This document shows positions 42,720 to 53,620 of a DNA stretch of 64,000 nt, piece after piece. The DNA is from Lepidurus packardi (Eukaryota > Arthropoda > Branchiopoda > Notostraca > Triopsidae). The position numbers and the translations under genes are program-made. Within the stretch, counting starts at the first letter, position 1. Each line of letters starts with the position of its first letter. Under the pieces are notes generated by a model. It worked only from the letters and a program-made list of their open reading frames with translations. It was not told the DNA's origin and made no database searches. The stretch spans positions 1,348,375-1,412,374 of the forward strand of contig JAKZAN010000002.1 in the NCBI GenBank assembly GCA_023053545.1. The letters are read 5' to 3'.

Positions 42720-43494
42720 TTGGGGAAAGCCTTTACTTTTCGCCAATTCTACTCCAGAGTATTAGAGTGGACTCCAGACCTGGGCTTGGGCGCTTTTGGG
42801 AGCAGGACCTGTGGTGGAAGAGGAGTTTGGAGCAGCGATTTTTTTGCGACGTTTCAGGATTGTAGTCCATGGCGGGGTTGTAGGCGTATTATCAGGTTTG
42901 GAGAGGTCTACACTCTCAAGCTCAGCGATTTCGGCTGAGGCTTCCCATTTCTTCTTGCGTTAATGTTGGCTTAAATTGAGGCTTAGCCAGTTTGCCTGTT
43001 GTTAGGTCAGAGATTTGGGTTCTAAGACTCCTTATTTCCGCGATTAGCAGAGGAACTAGAGTGGTGAGTGGGGCAAGGACTGCCATCAATGCCGGAGTGT
43101 TATCTTGCTTGACAAGTTTCTTGTAGCTTTCATTTACTTGTACTAGGGCATCTTTCGTAATCAGGGTTTCTTCTTCATCATAGGGTTCTTCTATAAACGT
43201 TTTCTTGAGGGGAGGTTCTGTGGGCAAAGATTGCCGTTTAGAAGGGTGGGACTGGGGGAATTTGGCGTCCTGGCCAGTCTGCAATCTTTGCAGTTCTTCG
43301 CTGCACGTTGGTCTTGGATGAAGAACTTCAGTTCTGTCTGTCACTGGCGGAAGCGCACCGTGAACTCTATCACCTCCTTTTAATCCATTCATAACTAAGA
43401 CTATTACAGCACTTAAATTCTCTTTACACGTTAGTTGCTTAGTAAAAAGGATTAAGTGGAAAGACTGCAAGGTTTCTCTATCAAAAAGTAACAA
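42720..43494 (-). pseudogene. LINE ORF1 N-terminal fragment
   Basis: The minus frame 43494-42922 (190 aa) continues with SEIAELESVDLSKPDNTPTT after a frame change. It has a Pro/Gln-rich start, a hydrophobic stretch and a short helix (LIAEIRSLRTQISDL), the usual layout of Jockey-type gag before the zinc knuckles. No knuckle is present here. It abuts the first myosin V exon on the other strand. Confidence 0.45.
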
Positions 43495-43524
43495 CCTATG
43501 TACATCTCATTTTCTCTTTCCTAG

Positions 43525-46095
43525 GGGGCCGGAGTATGGTTACCCGACGAAACCCATGTTTGGCGAGTCGCCGAAGTTGTGGAAGATTTGGACGAGGGTG
43601 TTCTCAAGTTAGAGTACCAAGATGGAGAGGTAAGTTATCTTCGACTTGTTCTCTAATTCTTTCTATAGAAATAAATGGCAAGTGACCTTAGTTTCCTTAA
43701 TAATTAACTCAAATTACTTTCATTTCTTATCTATTCACTCGCTTTTAAAGGAAGGAATCGAGGGAAAAAAGAGAAAAAAAGGAAACACGTTACAATATGG
43801 TTAAAAGATCATTAAAGCGCTGGTTCTAATGGAGATTTATTTTTATAGAAAAGGGAAATCCCGATTCACACGCCACAAGACTTGCCCCACATCAAAAACC
43901 CCGAGTTCCTGATCGGTGCGAACGATTTAACCTCGTTGTCGTACCTGCATGAACCTGCTGTTCTTCACAGTCTTCAGATTCGCTTTGAGCGTTACCAAGC
44001 TACATATACTTACTGTGGTAAGCCCCAATTTAGCTCATTTTTCAGTTCTTTTAAAGAAATTCAAAATTCTGGATTCGAACCTTTTTTTCTTGTTTTCTTG
44101 GAGGAATCATTTTGGTTGCTGTTAATCCTTATGTAGAGTTACCTATTTATGGCAACGATATTGTCCTGGCTTACCGAAAGCAGAGTCAATATGCGGATTT
44201 AGACCCTCACACCTTCGCAGTCGCACAAGAAGCTTATACGGAACTTGAAAGGTTCAGATTATCCCTCTTTTCGATTCCTTTTTACAATAAATTCCTCATT
44301 TTGTTTAAAAAAAAAAAAAAAAAATGGGCGATTTTTTGTTGCAGAGAGAACCGAAACCAGAACAATAATTGTGACAGGAGAGTCCGGAGCTGGCAAAACT
44401 GTTCCGCCAAATACACAATTCGCTATTTTGCCACTGCCGGAGGTTCGGCCACGGACATGCAAGAGGAGAAGTCATTTTTGGCTTCGAGTCCCATTATGGA
44501 TGTAAATATATTTCATTTTTTTTATTTTTCCTTTGAAAAAGGGGCACAAAGGAGGGAAAAAATGAATTGGGGAGCACAGTAAGCTTGTAAATGGGTTATC
44601 TTTGACAGGCGATTTTGAATGCCAAGACGACAAAAAATTATTGGCAAATATATCGAAATCGACTTTAACAGTCAATATCATACTACGGGAGCAAAAATAC
44701 GGACGTATTTACTCGAAAAGTCACGGATGGTCTTCCAATCGAACCAGGAACGGAATTACCACATCTTTTACCAGTTATGCGCTGCAGCTAGTCTTCCTGA
44801 GTACCATGATTTACGCTTAGGTGAGTCGATATGCTCTTCTTTTACTTTCATGTCGCGTTAAATCCAATTTTGTTGCGTTTTTAATCGTTTTTTCTTTTTT
44901 CTTTTTCTTTTTAGACCATCAAGGCAGCTTTCACTACACGAACCAAGGCGGTAGTCCGTATGTGGATGGAGCAAACGATTTGGAGTACTTTGTCGACACG
45001 AAACGCGCATTGAACATGTTGGGCTTTCCTGATGAGTTCCAGACGAGTATTTTCCTGATTTTGGGAGCTATTTTGCATTTAGGAAACGTGCTGATTCAAG
45101 AAGCTGATCAAGAGAGCTGCACCATCCTGGTAAATTCATAAATATTGATGCTTTAAGCACTTTTAAAGGGAAATCTTCGATTTTGGAGTTCAACTAATTC
45201 AGAATTGTATTTTATTTTAGCGTACCGATACTCATCTGGAGGATTTTTGCCACTTGATGGGTTTGGCTAATGAAGATAAGGAGGAATTGCGTACATGGCT
45301 ATGTTTTCGCCAGATTGTTAGTATGCGAGAAGTGTTTACGAAGCCAGTGAACCTAAAAGAGGTAAAAACCTTTCCAGTTTGTTCTTTAGTTACGATTAAA
45401 ATTACTTTTTTCTCGGTTTTAGGCAATCTTTGCGCATGGTGCCCTAGCTAAGCATATTTATTCGCAATTATTTAACAAAATTGTGTCCCTGATCAACAAG
45501 TCTTTGGCCAGTAATGCCAAATCATTCCAGTTTATCGGCGTCTTGGATATTTACGGGTTTAAGACATTCCAAATTAACAGTTTCGAGCAGTTTTGTATCA
45601 ACTATGCCAACTAAAAACTACAGCTACAATTCACCCAAGTAAAAATTAGATTCTCTATCAATTCAATGTCAAATTCAGTTGTGTTAACTCACTTTTCGTT
45701 TGTTAGCACGTTTTCAAACTGCAGCAAGAAGAGTGCGCTAGCGAAAACATCGAATGGACTTTTATCGAATTCTGCGACAGCCAACCCTTTATCGATCTTA
45801 TCGAAAACAAGTTGGGAATATTGGATTTGCTGGATGAAGAATGCAAAGTAACAAAATATCGGTTTCCATTTTGTAGTTATTTTTTATTTGATGTTTTTGG
45901 TTAACAGTTACCTACAGGATCGGATCGAGCATGGGTTTCGAAACTCCAGGGCAAATGCGGAACTTTTTCCCACCTTAGCAAGCCACGCTTCTCGAATAAG
46001 GCATTTATTATCACCCATTTTGCGGATAAAGTCGAGTATGAGTGCGAAGGATTTATGGAAAAGAACCGCGATACTGTCATTACGGCCATTACTAG
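43525..46095 (+). pseudogene. MYO5: Myosin V motor domain, ten exons with disabling lesions
   Basis: Exons: 43525-43629, 43849-44017, 44104-44251, 44345-44501, 44609-44820, 44915-45129, 45221-45361, 45423-45638, 45707-45847 and 45908-46095, all with GT-AG borders. They read in order from the SH3-like start (VWLPDETHVWRVAEV) through LVAVNPY, the P-loop GESGAGKT, FHYTNQGGSP, switch II ([11 protein letters not shown], normally GFETF), [13 protein letters not shown] and FADKVEYECEGF. Lesions: one-base indels on both sides of the P-loop in exon 4, deletion plus frameshift removing the switch I NxxSSRFGK core in exon 5 (near 44635), and a TAA at 45612-45614. First exon, lever arm and tail are missing; a repeat starts at 46170. 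Splice sites and protein similarity are well kept, so decay is recent or partly due to assembly error. Confidence 0.85.
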
Positions 46096-46169
46096 GTGTT
46101 GTAGTAAGAATGAATCAGAGTGTTTGAGGTTATTGATGGTTTCTGACTTGAGTTTTGGTTTCGATGGTT

Positions 46170-47888
46170 TCGATTTTAGTTTTGACATTTTCGACATTGT
46201 GTAAAGTTCAGGGCTTGGGTTGGGAGAGGTGACGGAATGTATACTTACGTCCCGGGAGTTTTTTTTTTTAGTTGTTGATTAAATCCAAAATGGCTGTGGT
46301 ATGTGGGATTATTGGGGAATTTGACAGAATTATGAACGTCCTACAATGTAAAAGGTTTCTCTGCAAAATTCTTAGGAGATGTATCGGTCTTGTAAGGGGT
46401 TCTCAATTGTTTCCTGTCGGCTTTTCCACTTTTCGTAACTGCTTCCTTGATCCATTTCAGGGCTTCTGTGTCCATTGTGTCTGGGTTGATCATGTTTTTG
46501 CCTTTCGGCAATTCGTGTTGGGCAAGTATTGTCAAACGAGTAGTGGTTGCCTCCACAGTTTCGGCACTTCCGCGCATTATCGGCACAGTTATTTGTCTTG
46601 TGATGCCCAGAACATTTCGCACATGTATGTGGGTTCCTTACATTGGCAGTTAAAGCATTGGAGTAGGTTTTCTTTTCGGCGGTCTTCGACCTGTACCGTC
46701 CTGCTGAAGGCGAAGAGAAAGCCTTGGTTAAGGAGTCGTGCTTTAGTTTCTGCGGAAGTGCAGGAGAGTTGGCTCGTATGATTCGGACGCCTTGTGTAAA
46801 ATTCCTTCCTATATTGATATATTGTAAAGTCTTCCCCTTCTTTTTTGACCTTTCACGAATTCGTTTACCTCTTCTCATTCTTCAAGCCATACACCTTCTC
46901 GATCTCACGGGTTATGCTGCATTACCGAAGATCAACCTTTCAACGTTTGAGGATGATATCCTGCAGTGGTCTGCGTTCTGAGACTCGTTCACCGCCGAAG
47001 TGGACGCCGATTTTAACATACCTCCCGTGCGCAAATTCAGTTATTTGATTGGTCAACTTAAAGGAGCTTCACTAAAAGTCATTGAAAACCTCACTCCTAC
47101 TGCGGGAAACTACACTAAAGCGATCGAACTCCTTAAAGAATGTTACGCAAAACCGCATAAAATCATGAAAGCTCGCATCTGATCAATCCTGTCCCTGAAG
47201 AACCCTTATCATTCCCTATCTAGCCTTCTTACTTTCCTCCAAACTATCGAAATTACGCTTCGCGCTCTCGAAACACGAGGGATGAAAGCAGAAAATTTTG
47301 GCGACTTCGTCGTATGTACACTTGAAGAAAAACTTCCTACTTTGACACCGAATAATATGGCTCGATCCTTTGGATCCAATGAATGGAATCTTGAACAATT
47401 TCGTTACCACTTAAACCACGAAATTGACTGGTTAGAAACCGGATCTAACTCTATTTCCCCGCATGTTGATAAGAAACTTCACAAATCTTCGAGTAATCCT
47501 AAGTCATCCGCCGCAGTACTCTCTGTCGGGACCAAGGAAAAGAAATGTACTTTTTGTACCGGTTTCTCACCTTCCTAGTCCTTGTTCTAAATACCCAACT
47601 GCTGAAGATCGTTTGAAAATAGCCAAAGAAAAGCACCTTTGTTTCAACTGCTTTAACGTCAAATGATCACTCCAAAGTATCCGAATATCCGTCTAAGTTT
47701 TCGCGTCACCGCTGAGGGAAAAGGCATCATACCAGCCTTCATCTCGAAAAATGCACTACTTCAGGGGTGCTACTTCCAAAGCACGGATAGGAGGTAATCC
47801 TGTCTCGACTTCCAGGGCTACAGTTTTTGTGCGTAAGGTAAGGTTATATCTCAATATGCTCGTATTAATGGACGTAGTCTCGAACCTG
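46170..47888. mobile_element. Composite repeat, copy 2 (inverted): LINE ORF1 (minus) joined to BEL gag (plus)
   Basis: Reverse-complement copy of 22313-24276 with high identity. LINE ORF1 reads on the minus strand (46878-46341) with the same CCHC knuckles but lacks about 235 nt present in copy 1. BEL gag reads on the plus strand (46920-47690), with a better preserved stretch, LKGASLKVIENLTPTAGNYTK, and the same knuckle. It begins 75 bp after the last myosin V exon. Confidence 0.75.
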
Positions 47889-48560
47889 AGGCGTTTAACC
47901 ATGCATTAAAACTGCAGGGCAGTTTTGCGATGACCATTGGCTGAAAAAGCGTGAGGAGCAGTTGATTGACTTCAAGACTATTGATAGTTTTCGAATCCTT
48001 TCTGTAATGTGGTTGCTCTGCTGCGACGAGGGCTATATATTTGTTCCATAGCAGCTTACGAGTCATATGTCATGGCATGGTATCTTACTACCTTTTTTGT
48101 CTGGATGGCTGAGGTTCCCTAAACAGGAATGGCTTATACACGCGTGCGTCTTCTCGAGAAGTTGATTAGTTCGGTCTCTACGTTTCGAGGGCTGACAGGT
48201 TGCTTACTGTGAGTAATAATATTTATCTAATAATATTTATATTTATCTCATATTTATCTAATATTTATCTCACTGGATGAGCCTGAGGTAGGAAGTAATT
48301 AATCGTCTGCGAAGTGTTGAGCGCTTTTGCGTTTACGGTTATTGACGCTCAGTGACCAGTTGATATAGGCCAGTAAGAGTCTTGGAGAGATCTTGGAGTC
48401 TACCAATACTTGGAGGAGACGATTCCAGTTGTTGCAGCGCTGGAGTAGTGGGTATTTGGGTTTGTTTGGTGGGGAAGGTACTTCAGTAGGGAGTACGAGG
48501 AGGTTTACAGTGGGGGTATTTTGTACACCTCGGAGCAAGTGGAGTGGGTCTTTGGTCCAA
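47889..48560. other. No recognised gene
   Basis: Short AT-rich repeats (TAATATTTAT) at 48215-48270. A minus-strand 79-aa frame (48538-48299) is unrecognised and probably belongs to the adjacent retroelement scraps. Confidence 0.35.
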
Positions 48561-48564
48561 AGTA

Positions 48565-48730
48565 TTTTTCACCAGGCTTAATAACCCACAAGATCTGGAC
48601 TTGGCTGCATCCAAACTAACATCCATAATATAAATGACAATGCACCAAAACATCCCCCAACACACTACAAGACACTACAGCAGGGTGGAAACAGAATTCG
48701 AACTGTTACGCAGACAAACAGCCAAAGGTT
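48565..48730 (+). repeat. LINE scrap homologous to 37627-37790 (inverted)
   Basis: ACCAGGCTTAATAACCCACA through CATCCCCCAACACACTACA to AGACAAACAGCCAAA matches the LINE at 35394-38050 in reverse complement. It interrupts the end of the BEL pol remnant. Confidence 0.85.
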
Positions 48731-48741
48731 GGCTCGGCCCA

Positions 48742-51700
48742 GCAAGAAGTGATTCGGCGTCAGCGGCTCCGTATCTTCGGGATTCATACTGAGATGCGTC
48801 AAGGGTCTACCATTAAGCAGTGACTCCAATTTTGCCATAACGGTTGTGAGGATTTCGTCCGTTACGGTTTGATTCCGCAATGTGTATCTAAGGGCGACTT
48901 TAGCGGAGCGTACCAGTCGTTCCCAGACTCCGCCAAAGTGTGGGGACGCAGGGGGGGAGAAGTGCCAACTGATTTCTCGCTGTGCCAGCTCGTCCGCAGT
49001 TCGCTTCTCGTTCCAGGCTTACAAGTTTTGCCGGAGCTCCTTCTCACCTGCACTTAGGGTAGTTCCATTATCACTAAAAACGTCCACCGGAGCGCCGCGG
49101 CGGCTGACAAATCGTCTAAAAGCCAAGATAAACGAGTCATTATCTAGTGAGTGTGCAACTTCCATGTGGACTGCGCGCGTGACGAGGCACGTGAAGAGGC
49201 AAACGTAACGTTTGTGTACTCTTCGATGAATTACGACCCCGAACGGTCCAAAGTAATCCACGCCAACGTTCGTGAATGGTGGACTATACGTATCCAGTCG
49301 TTGCCGGGGAATGCAGCCATCAACGAGACGCACGGCGTGGCTCGATAACGGTTACAGACGAAAGAGCCGTTTACAAGTCTTGTTCACAGCCGCCTGACCT
49401 CCTGTCACCCAGTACTGGAGACGCAAATCGGCTAAAGTTCGCTCGGTTGACCCATGTGTTAGCCTTTCGTGTGTACGGCGGATTAGTAATGCCGTCAGCG
49501 GGCTATCAAGGCTCAGGAGTATAGGATGCTTGACGTTGGACGGGACGTCGGCATGTTGGATTCTTCCGCCCACCCGCATGATACTTTGCTCGTCCAGGAA
49601 GGGAGTCAGCTTCAGGAGTTTCGAATTGCGCGGGAGCGGTTCTTTCTTCTCCAGGGCATCATAATCCAATCCCATGAGGCGCTTCTGTCCTACCGTGATG
49701 AACTTGAGAAGGTCATCGCTGCATTCAGCAACTGACAGGGGCCCCTTCTCCACGGAAAACTTGGACGGTCGCGTGTTCCTGGTAAAGCGAAGAGTCCAAG
49801 CCAGAATACGCTTCAAACTGTTTAGGTTAGACGTACCTCGCAGGACTTCGAGTGATTCGTCTTTGTCTACCCCAACAGAGGCAATCAGCGGTGGTAGTAT
49901 GTCTTGGTCAGTGCTAGCGGGCTCTCTTTGTATTTGTTCAGCGGGCCACTCAGATTGCGGCTGCTGGAGGAAAGTTGGCCCGTTGAGCCATCGGTTCGGT
50001 GTGACCAGGGAAGTTGCTTCTAGCCCTCTAGAACTGTCATCGGCGGGGTTCAGCTTCCCCGGAATATGTCTCCATTGGTCGGATTCCGTAAACTCTAGAA
50101 TTTCAGTGACCCTATTTGCGACGAAGGTTTTGTACCGGCAGGTCTTTGAGCGGATCCAGTTCAAGACAGTAATCGAGTCTGTCTACAGGTAAACTTCGTC
50201 GATCTTTAATCTAAGTTCGGAATAAATGGTACGTGCCATCCTGGCGGCTAGTAGGACCACCTGTAGTTCCAGGCGAGGAATTGTCAGTTGTCGCAATGGC
50301 GCCACATGGGACTTGGCGGTAACGAAATTAATCGTAACATCGATTCGGTGGGCGACGCGTAAATAGGTGACAGCCCCAAAGGCGATTTCGGACGCGTCCG
50401 CGAAGATATGAAGTTCGACGGTCGATGGATTAAGGTCGGGTTGCAGGCATCGCGGGATCGTAATGGCTTCAACCTTCCTGAGGCCATCCAGCCAGCAACG
50501 CCAACGTTCAGATAGGTGTTCCGGAATTGTTTCGTCCCACTGCAATTCAAGTCTCGATAATTCTTGTAATAGGGTTTTAGCCGTTAGGGTGATGGGGACG
50601 AGGAACCCTATTGGGTCGAATACGCTTGCCACGATTCGCAATTTCTCCCTCTTCTTGGGATTGAAGGGCATTCGTTTAACGCGGAACGCGAAGCTGTCTG
50701 TGTCGGCGTTCCATCAAACACCGAGGGTTCTTTCAACGGGCAACCGGTCCAAATCGAGGTAAATATCCGGGTTGGATTTGCGCGGTCTTCGGCCGAGAAG
50801 GAGGCAAGCACTGTGCGAGACGAGTATTTCCATTTCACCAAGGGGAATCCGCCACGTATGAGGACTTCTTTCAAATCCCGGCAAATGCTGATGGCTGCTT
50901 CCTCCGTCGGTATGGAGTCCAGATAGTCATCCATATAGAAATTCCTCTCGACCCATGGCTCCACGTTCGGGAATTCGTCGGATCTGTCTCGTGCTGCCTT
51001 TCGCAGTGCGTAGTTGCAAATGGTCTGAGAGGATTTGGCCCCAAATATCTGAACGGTCATCTCAAACGTCTCTGGTGGAGTTTCTGCACCCGGAGCTCAC
51101 CACAGGAATCGAAGCGCTGGTCTGTCACTGGGGATTACCTGCACTTGATGAAACATCGACTTGATGTCCGCAGAGACTGCCACCGGATACTCTCTGAAAC
51201 GTAAAAGTACACCAAGCAGGTTATTTAGTAGGTCGGGTCCAGCTAATAATGCGCCGTTCAGAGATACGCCTCCTGTTTCTGCAGCAGCGTGAAATACCAC
51301 CCTGACCTTCCCCGGCTTGTTTGGGTTGGTTACCGCGTGATGAGGGAGGTACCAGACACGAGGGTAAGTCTGTCTCAGTTCAGGTGGGCTGAGCTTCTGG
51401 GCGTAGCCGTCCGCCACGTAAGCCTCTATAGTCTGCACGTAGAGCACTGCAAGCTCCGGGTACAATTTCAGCCTCCGTTCGAGCGCGAAGAACCGTCGCA
51501 GGGCGGTCTTCCTGTTGTCAGGTAGGGTCACGGTCGACGACGACCACAGCAATCCGGCCTCGTATCGTTCACCAACAGAACGGACGGTAGCTTCGAGCGT
51601 CTTCAGTGCCAACTCGTCGGCCTCTGACACCATCTTCCGTCTCTGGGGCTGGACTCCTAGTGATTCGGTCTCCCAAAAAGACTTCACGCTCTCGTGTAGA

Positions 51701-52064
51701 TCGTCGAAGGTTATGTTCATGATATTACGCTTCCCGGGGCCCACGGACCGCACTTGAACTGGTCCCCTCAGGCTCCATCCAAACGGAGTCAGCAGTGCGC
51801 GAGGCCCTCTTATGCCGGGAGGCGGTTTTCGTACTTCTTCGTAGTCGAGTGCTTCAGGTACTCTGTGCCTATAAAAACAGTTACCTCACCAGGCTCAGCT
51901 TCGTCCAAAGGAATATCCCGCAAGTGGGGCCAGGTCTGCTGCAGATGGGAGATATTTCGCTTGCGGAAGGTTGACACCAGCTCCGGGACTGCTGTGGCTT
52001 CATCAGCTGGAAAGACATTCTTTCCATCAAGCGACGCGATCAGGAAATGCACAGTTTGGGTCAT
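48742..52064 (-). pseudogene. BEL/Pao pol remnant: protease, RT, RNase H, integrase
   Basis: Minus-strand frames in order: 52064-51810, aspartic protease C-terminal part; 51753-51097, RT start (KVRVVFHAAAETGGVSLNG, VSADIKSMFHQV); 51060-50608, RT active site YMDDYLDS; 50671-50183, A17/RNase H-like segment (LHIFADASEIAFGAV); 50164-49352, connection and integrase zinc finger (HERLTHGS...KTC); 49333-49019, integrase core with VDYFGPF and FSDNGTTL; then, in another frame, GVWERLVRSAKVAL (Glu); 48880-48742, DUF5641-type tail ending at HFLLGRA. Frame changes or stops separate each block. No LTR or gag is attached; the tail ends abruptly against a LINE scrap at 48730. Confidence 0.85.
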
Positions 52065-52285
52065 AATCTTCGGGTCGTGAGCAATCCTGAAAACGAGTTT
52101 TTAAAGTTGTAGTTGTGTTCAAATTCAAACGAGTTGTAGTTCGTATTCAAATTTATTATTAATTATGATTAAGTTGTTAAAGTTTTCATCTTCACTTGGG
52201 CAAGGACAGTTTAGGACATACAATAGTTGGCATGCAAATAGTGGTTTACCACATTGTCATAAATAAATCTAAAATAAATGTAAAA
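52065..52285. other. Short AT-rich spacer
   Basis: Between the BEL remnant and the MULE gene. It contains a repeated GAGTTGTAGTT word (about 52126-52141) and no ORF. Confidence 0.4.
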
Positions 52286-53510
52286 TTATTTATCTTCATT
52301 TCCGATAGGGTCGTATACGTAAGAACATTGCTTCAACAATTCGGCAGCACCCAACTGTCCGTCACTGTACTTTACAAACAGCTGCTCCAACTTCGCATGT
52401 ACCTTCTTATGGTGCTTCTTCTGAACCCTCGATAGGCGGTCTTCTGTAATCAGCTGCACGCTAATTTTGACGATCTCTGCCTCCCTTTTCAGTAGCTCGA
52501 GGAGCATGTAAAGGTTGAGACCCTTCTTTTGTGCTTTCCGATTAAGCCTAGCGTGCCAAGATTCGAGGTCGTTGTTTGTCCTGATGGCACGGCCGAACGC
52601 CGACCAGGACTGCGGTGGCCAGATCGTGGAATCGACCCAGGCACGTTTTACATACTGACAAACTTGACCAACAAGCGAATTCTCATTTTGTCTCGTTAGA
52701 CTATCCAGGGCGGGAGGGATGTGCTCTGCCGGCAAGAACTGGAGGGCTAGTATCATCCTAAATGATAGGAGTATAATATATAGTGAAGATTTCGACATAA
52801 CGACATTACCGGCAAAAGCTGCGAATCGTTTCTTCATTCCTGTACTGTCGTTGGAGTCCTACTTCCTGGATCTTTCGATATACCGCTTGGCTCCAGTGGA
52901 ACGAGCAGCCGTGCAGAGTCACGTGTGGCATAGCGAACTTCGCTGCTTGCCAAATGGCTGCTTCGAAATCCATTAATATGTTTGAAACACGTGGCAAGTG
53001 CTGACAGCGGCGGACTATAGCTAGTAAGACATCTTTGTAATCCTGCACCGTTTTGCCAGACATCAGGCTAAAGACCATTGGCACCTGAAATACTAATTAG
53101 TATTTTTTTTTTCTTGATTAAATAGTCAGCCAAATACCTGTTTGATTTTTCCTCCGTGCTTTATGAATGCGTGGATGGAAAATAGTTGAGTAAATGGAGG
53201 CCTTACGACGTAAAAAGTAGCGTCGCAAAACCACTGGACAACATTCGCCAAAAGGGTAAGCATGCTGTCAAGTTGCAAAAATTGAATGTCTACGCGTTTG
53301 TACTCCGTTGTCCGCGTTAAATGAATCCCACTGTAGAAATTCTGGTGGGACATGTTGTGGAGCCATGTTGAGCTCGAAGTCCAAGGACATCGGGTGTCTT
53401 GGTCGCTGCTTTTCTCGTGCCCTGTTGGTCACGCGGACGAGAGTACGAAAAGTTGGCAAGGCCTCGGGCACAGCATCGTTCCAGAATCTTGCTCGTTATG
53501 TGAAACACTC
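52286..53510 (-). pseudogene. MULE transposase (3 exons, one frameshift)
   Basis: Exon A (about 53510-53138) runs from a linker (AREKQRPRHPMSLDFELNM) into HVPPEFLQWDS, RRHSIFAT and, after a one-base shift near 53280, LANVVQWFCDATFYVV and FTQLFSIHAFI, where CDATF holds the first Asp. Intron 53137-53085. Exon B 53084-52810: VPMVFSLMSGKTVQDYKDVL, ILMDFEAAIWQA (second Asp) and GCSFHWSQAVYRKI. Intron 52809-52758. Exon C 52757-52286: FLPAEHIPPALDSL and RTNNDLESWHARLN (probable Glu), then a coiled coil. This is the FLYWCH/MULE type common in invertebrates; the N-terminal zinc finger was not found. Apart from the frameshift the gene is well kept. Confidence 0.8.
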
Positions 53511-53620
53511 GTTAAGCGAAACTGATTTTCCCATTTAAATCAGTGTAAAACACGATAATGCGTTCCCTGCGAAATATTTTTTTTAAATGTTTATTCAAAT
53601 AAAATTACAGGTACATGCTT

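Noticed and set aside
44310-44325. Long A-run as the poly(A) tail of a processed pseudogene
   Set aside because: The myosin exons are still separated by introns with GT-AG borders, so this is not a retrocopy; the run lies inside an intron.
49352-49735. Plus-strand ORFs opposite BEL pol (for example 49276-49524 and 49526-49735)
   Set aside because: Shadows of the minus-strand integrase region with no own motifs.
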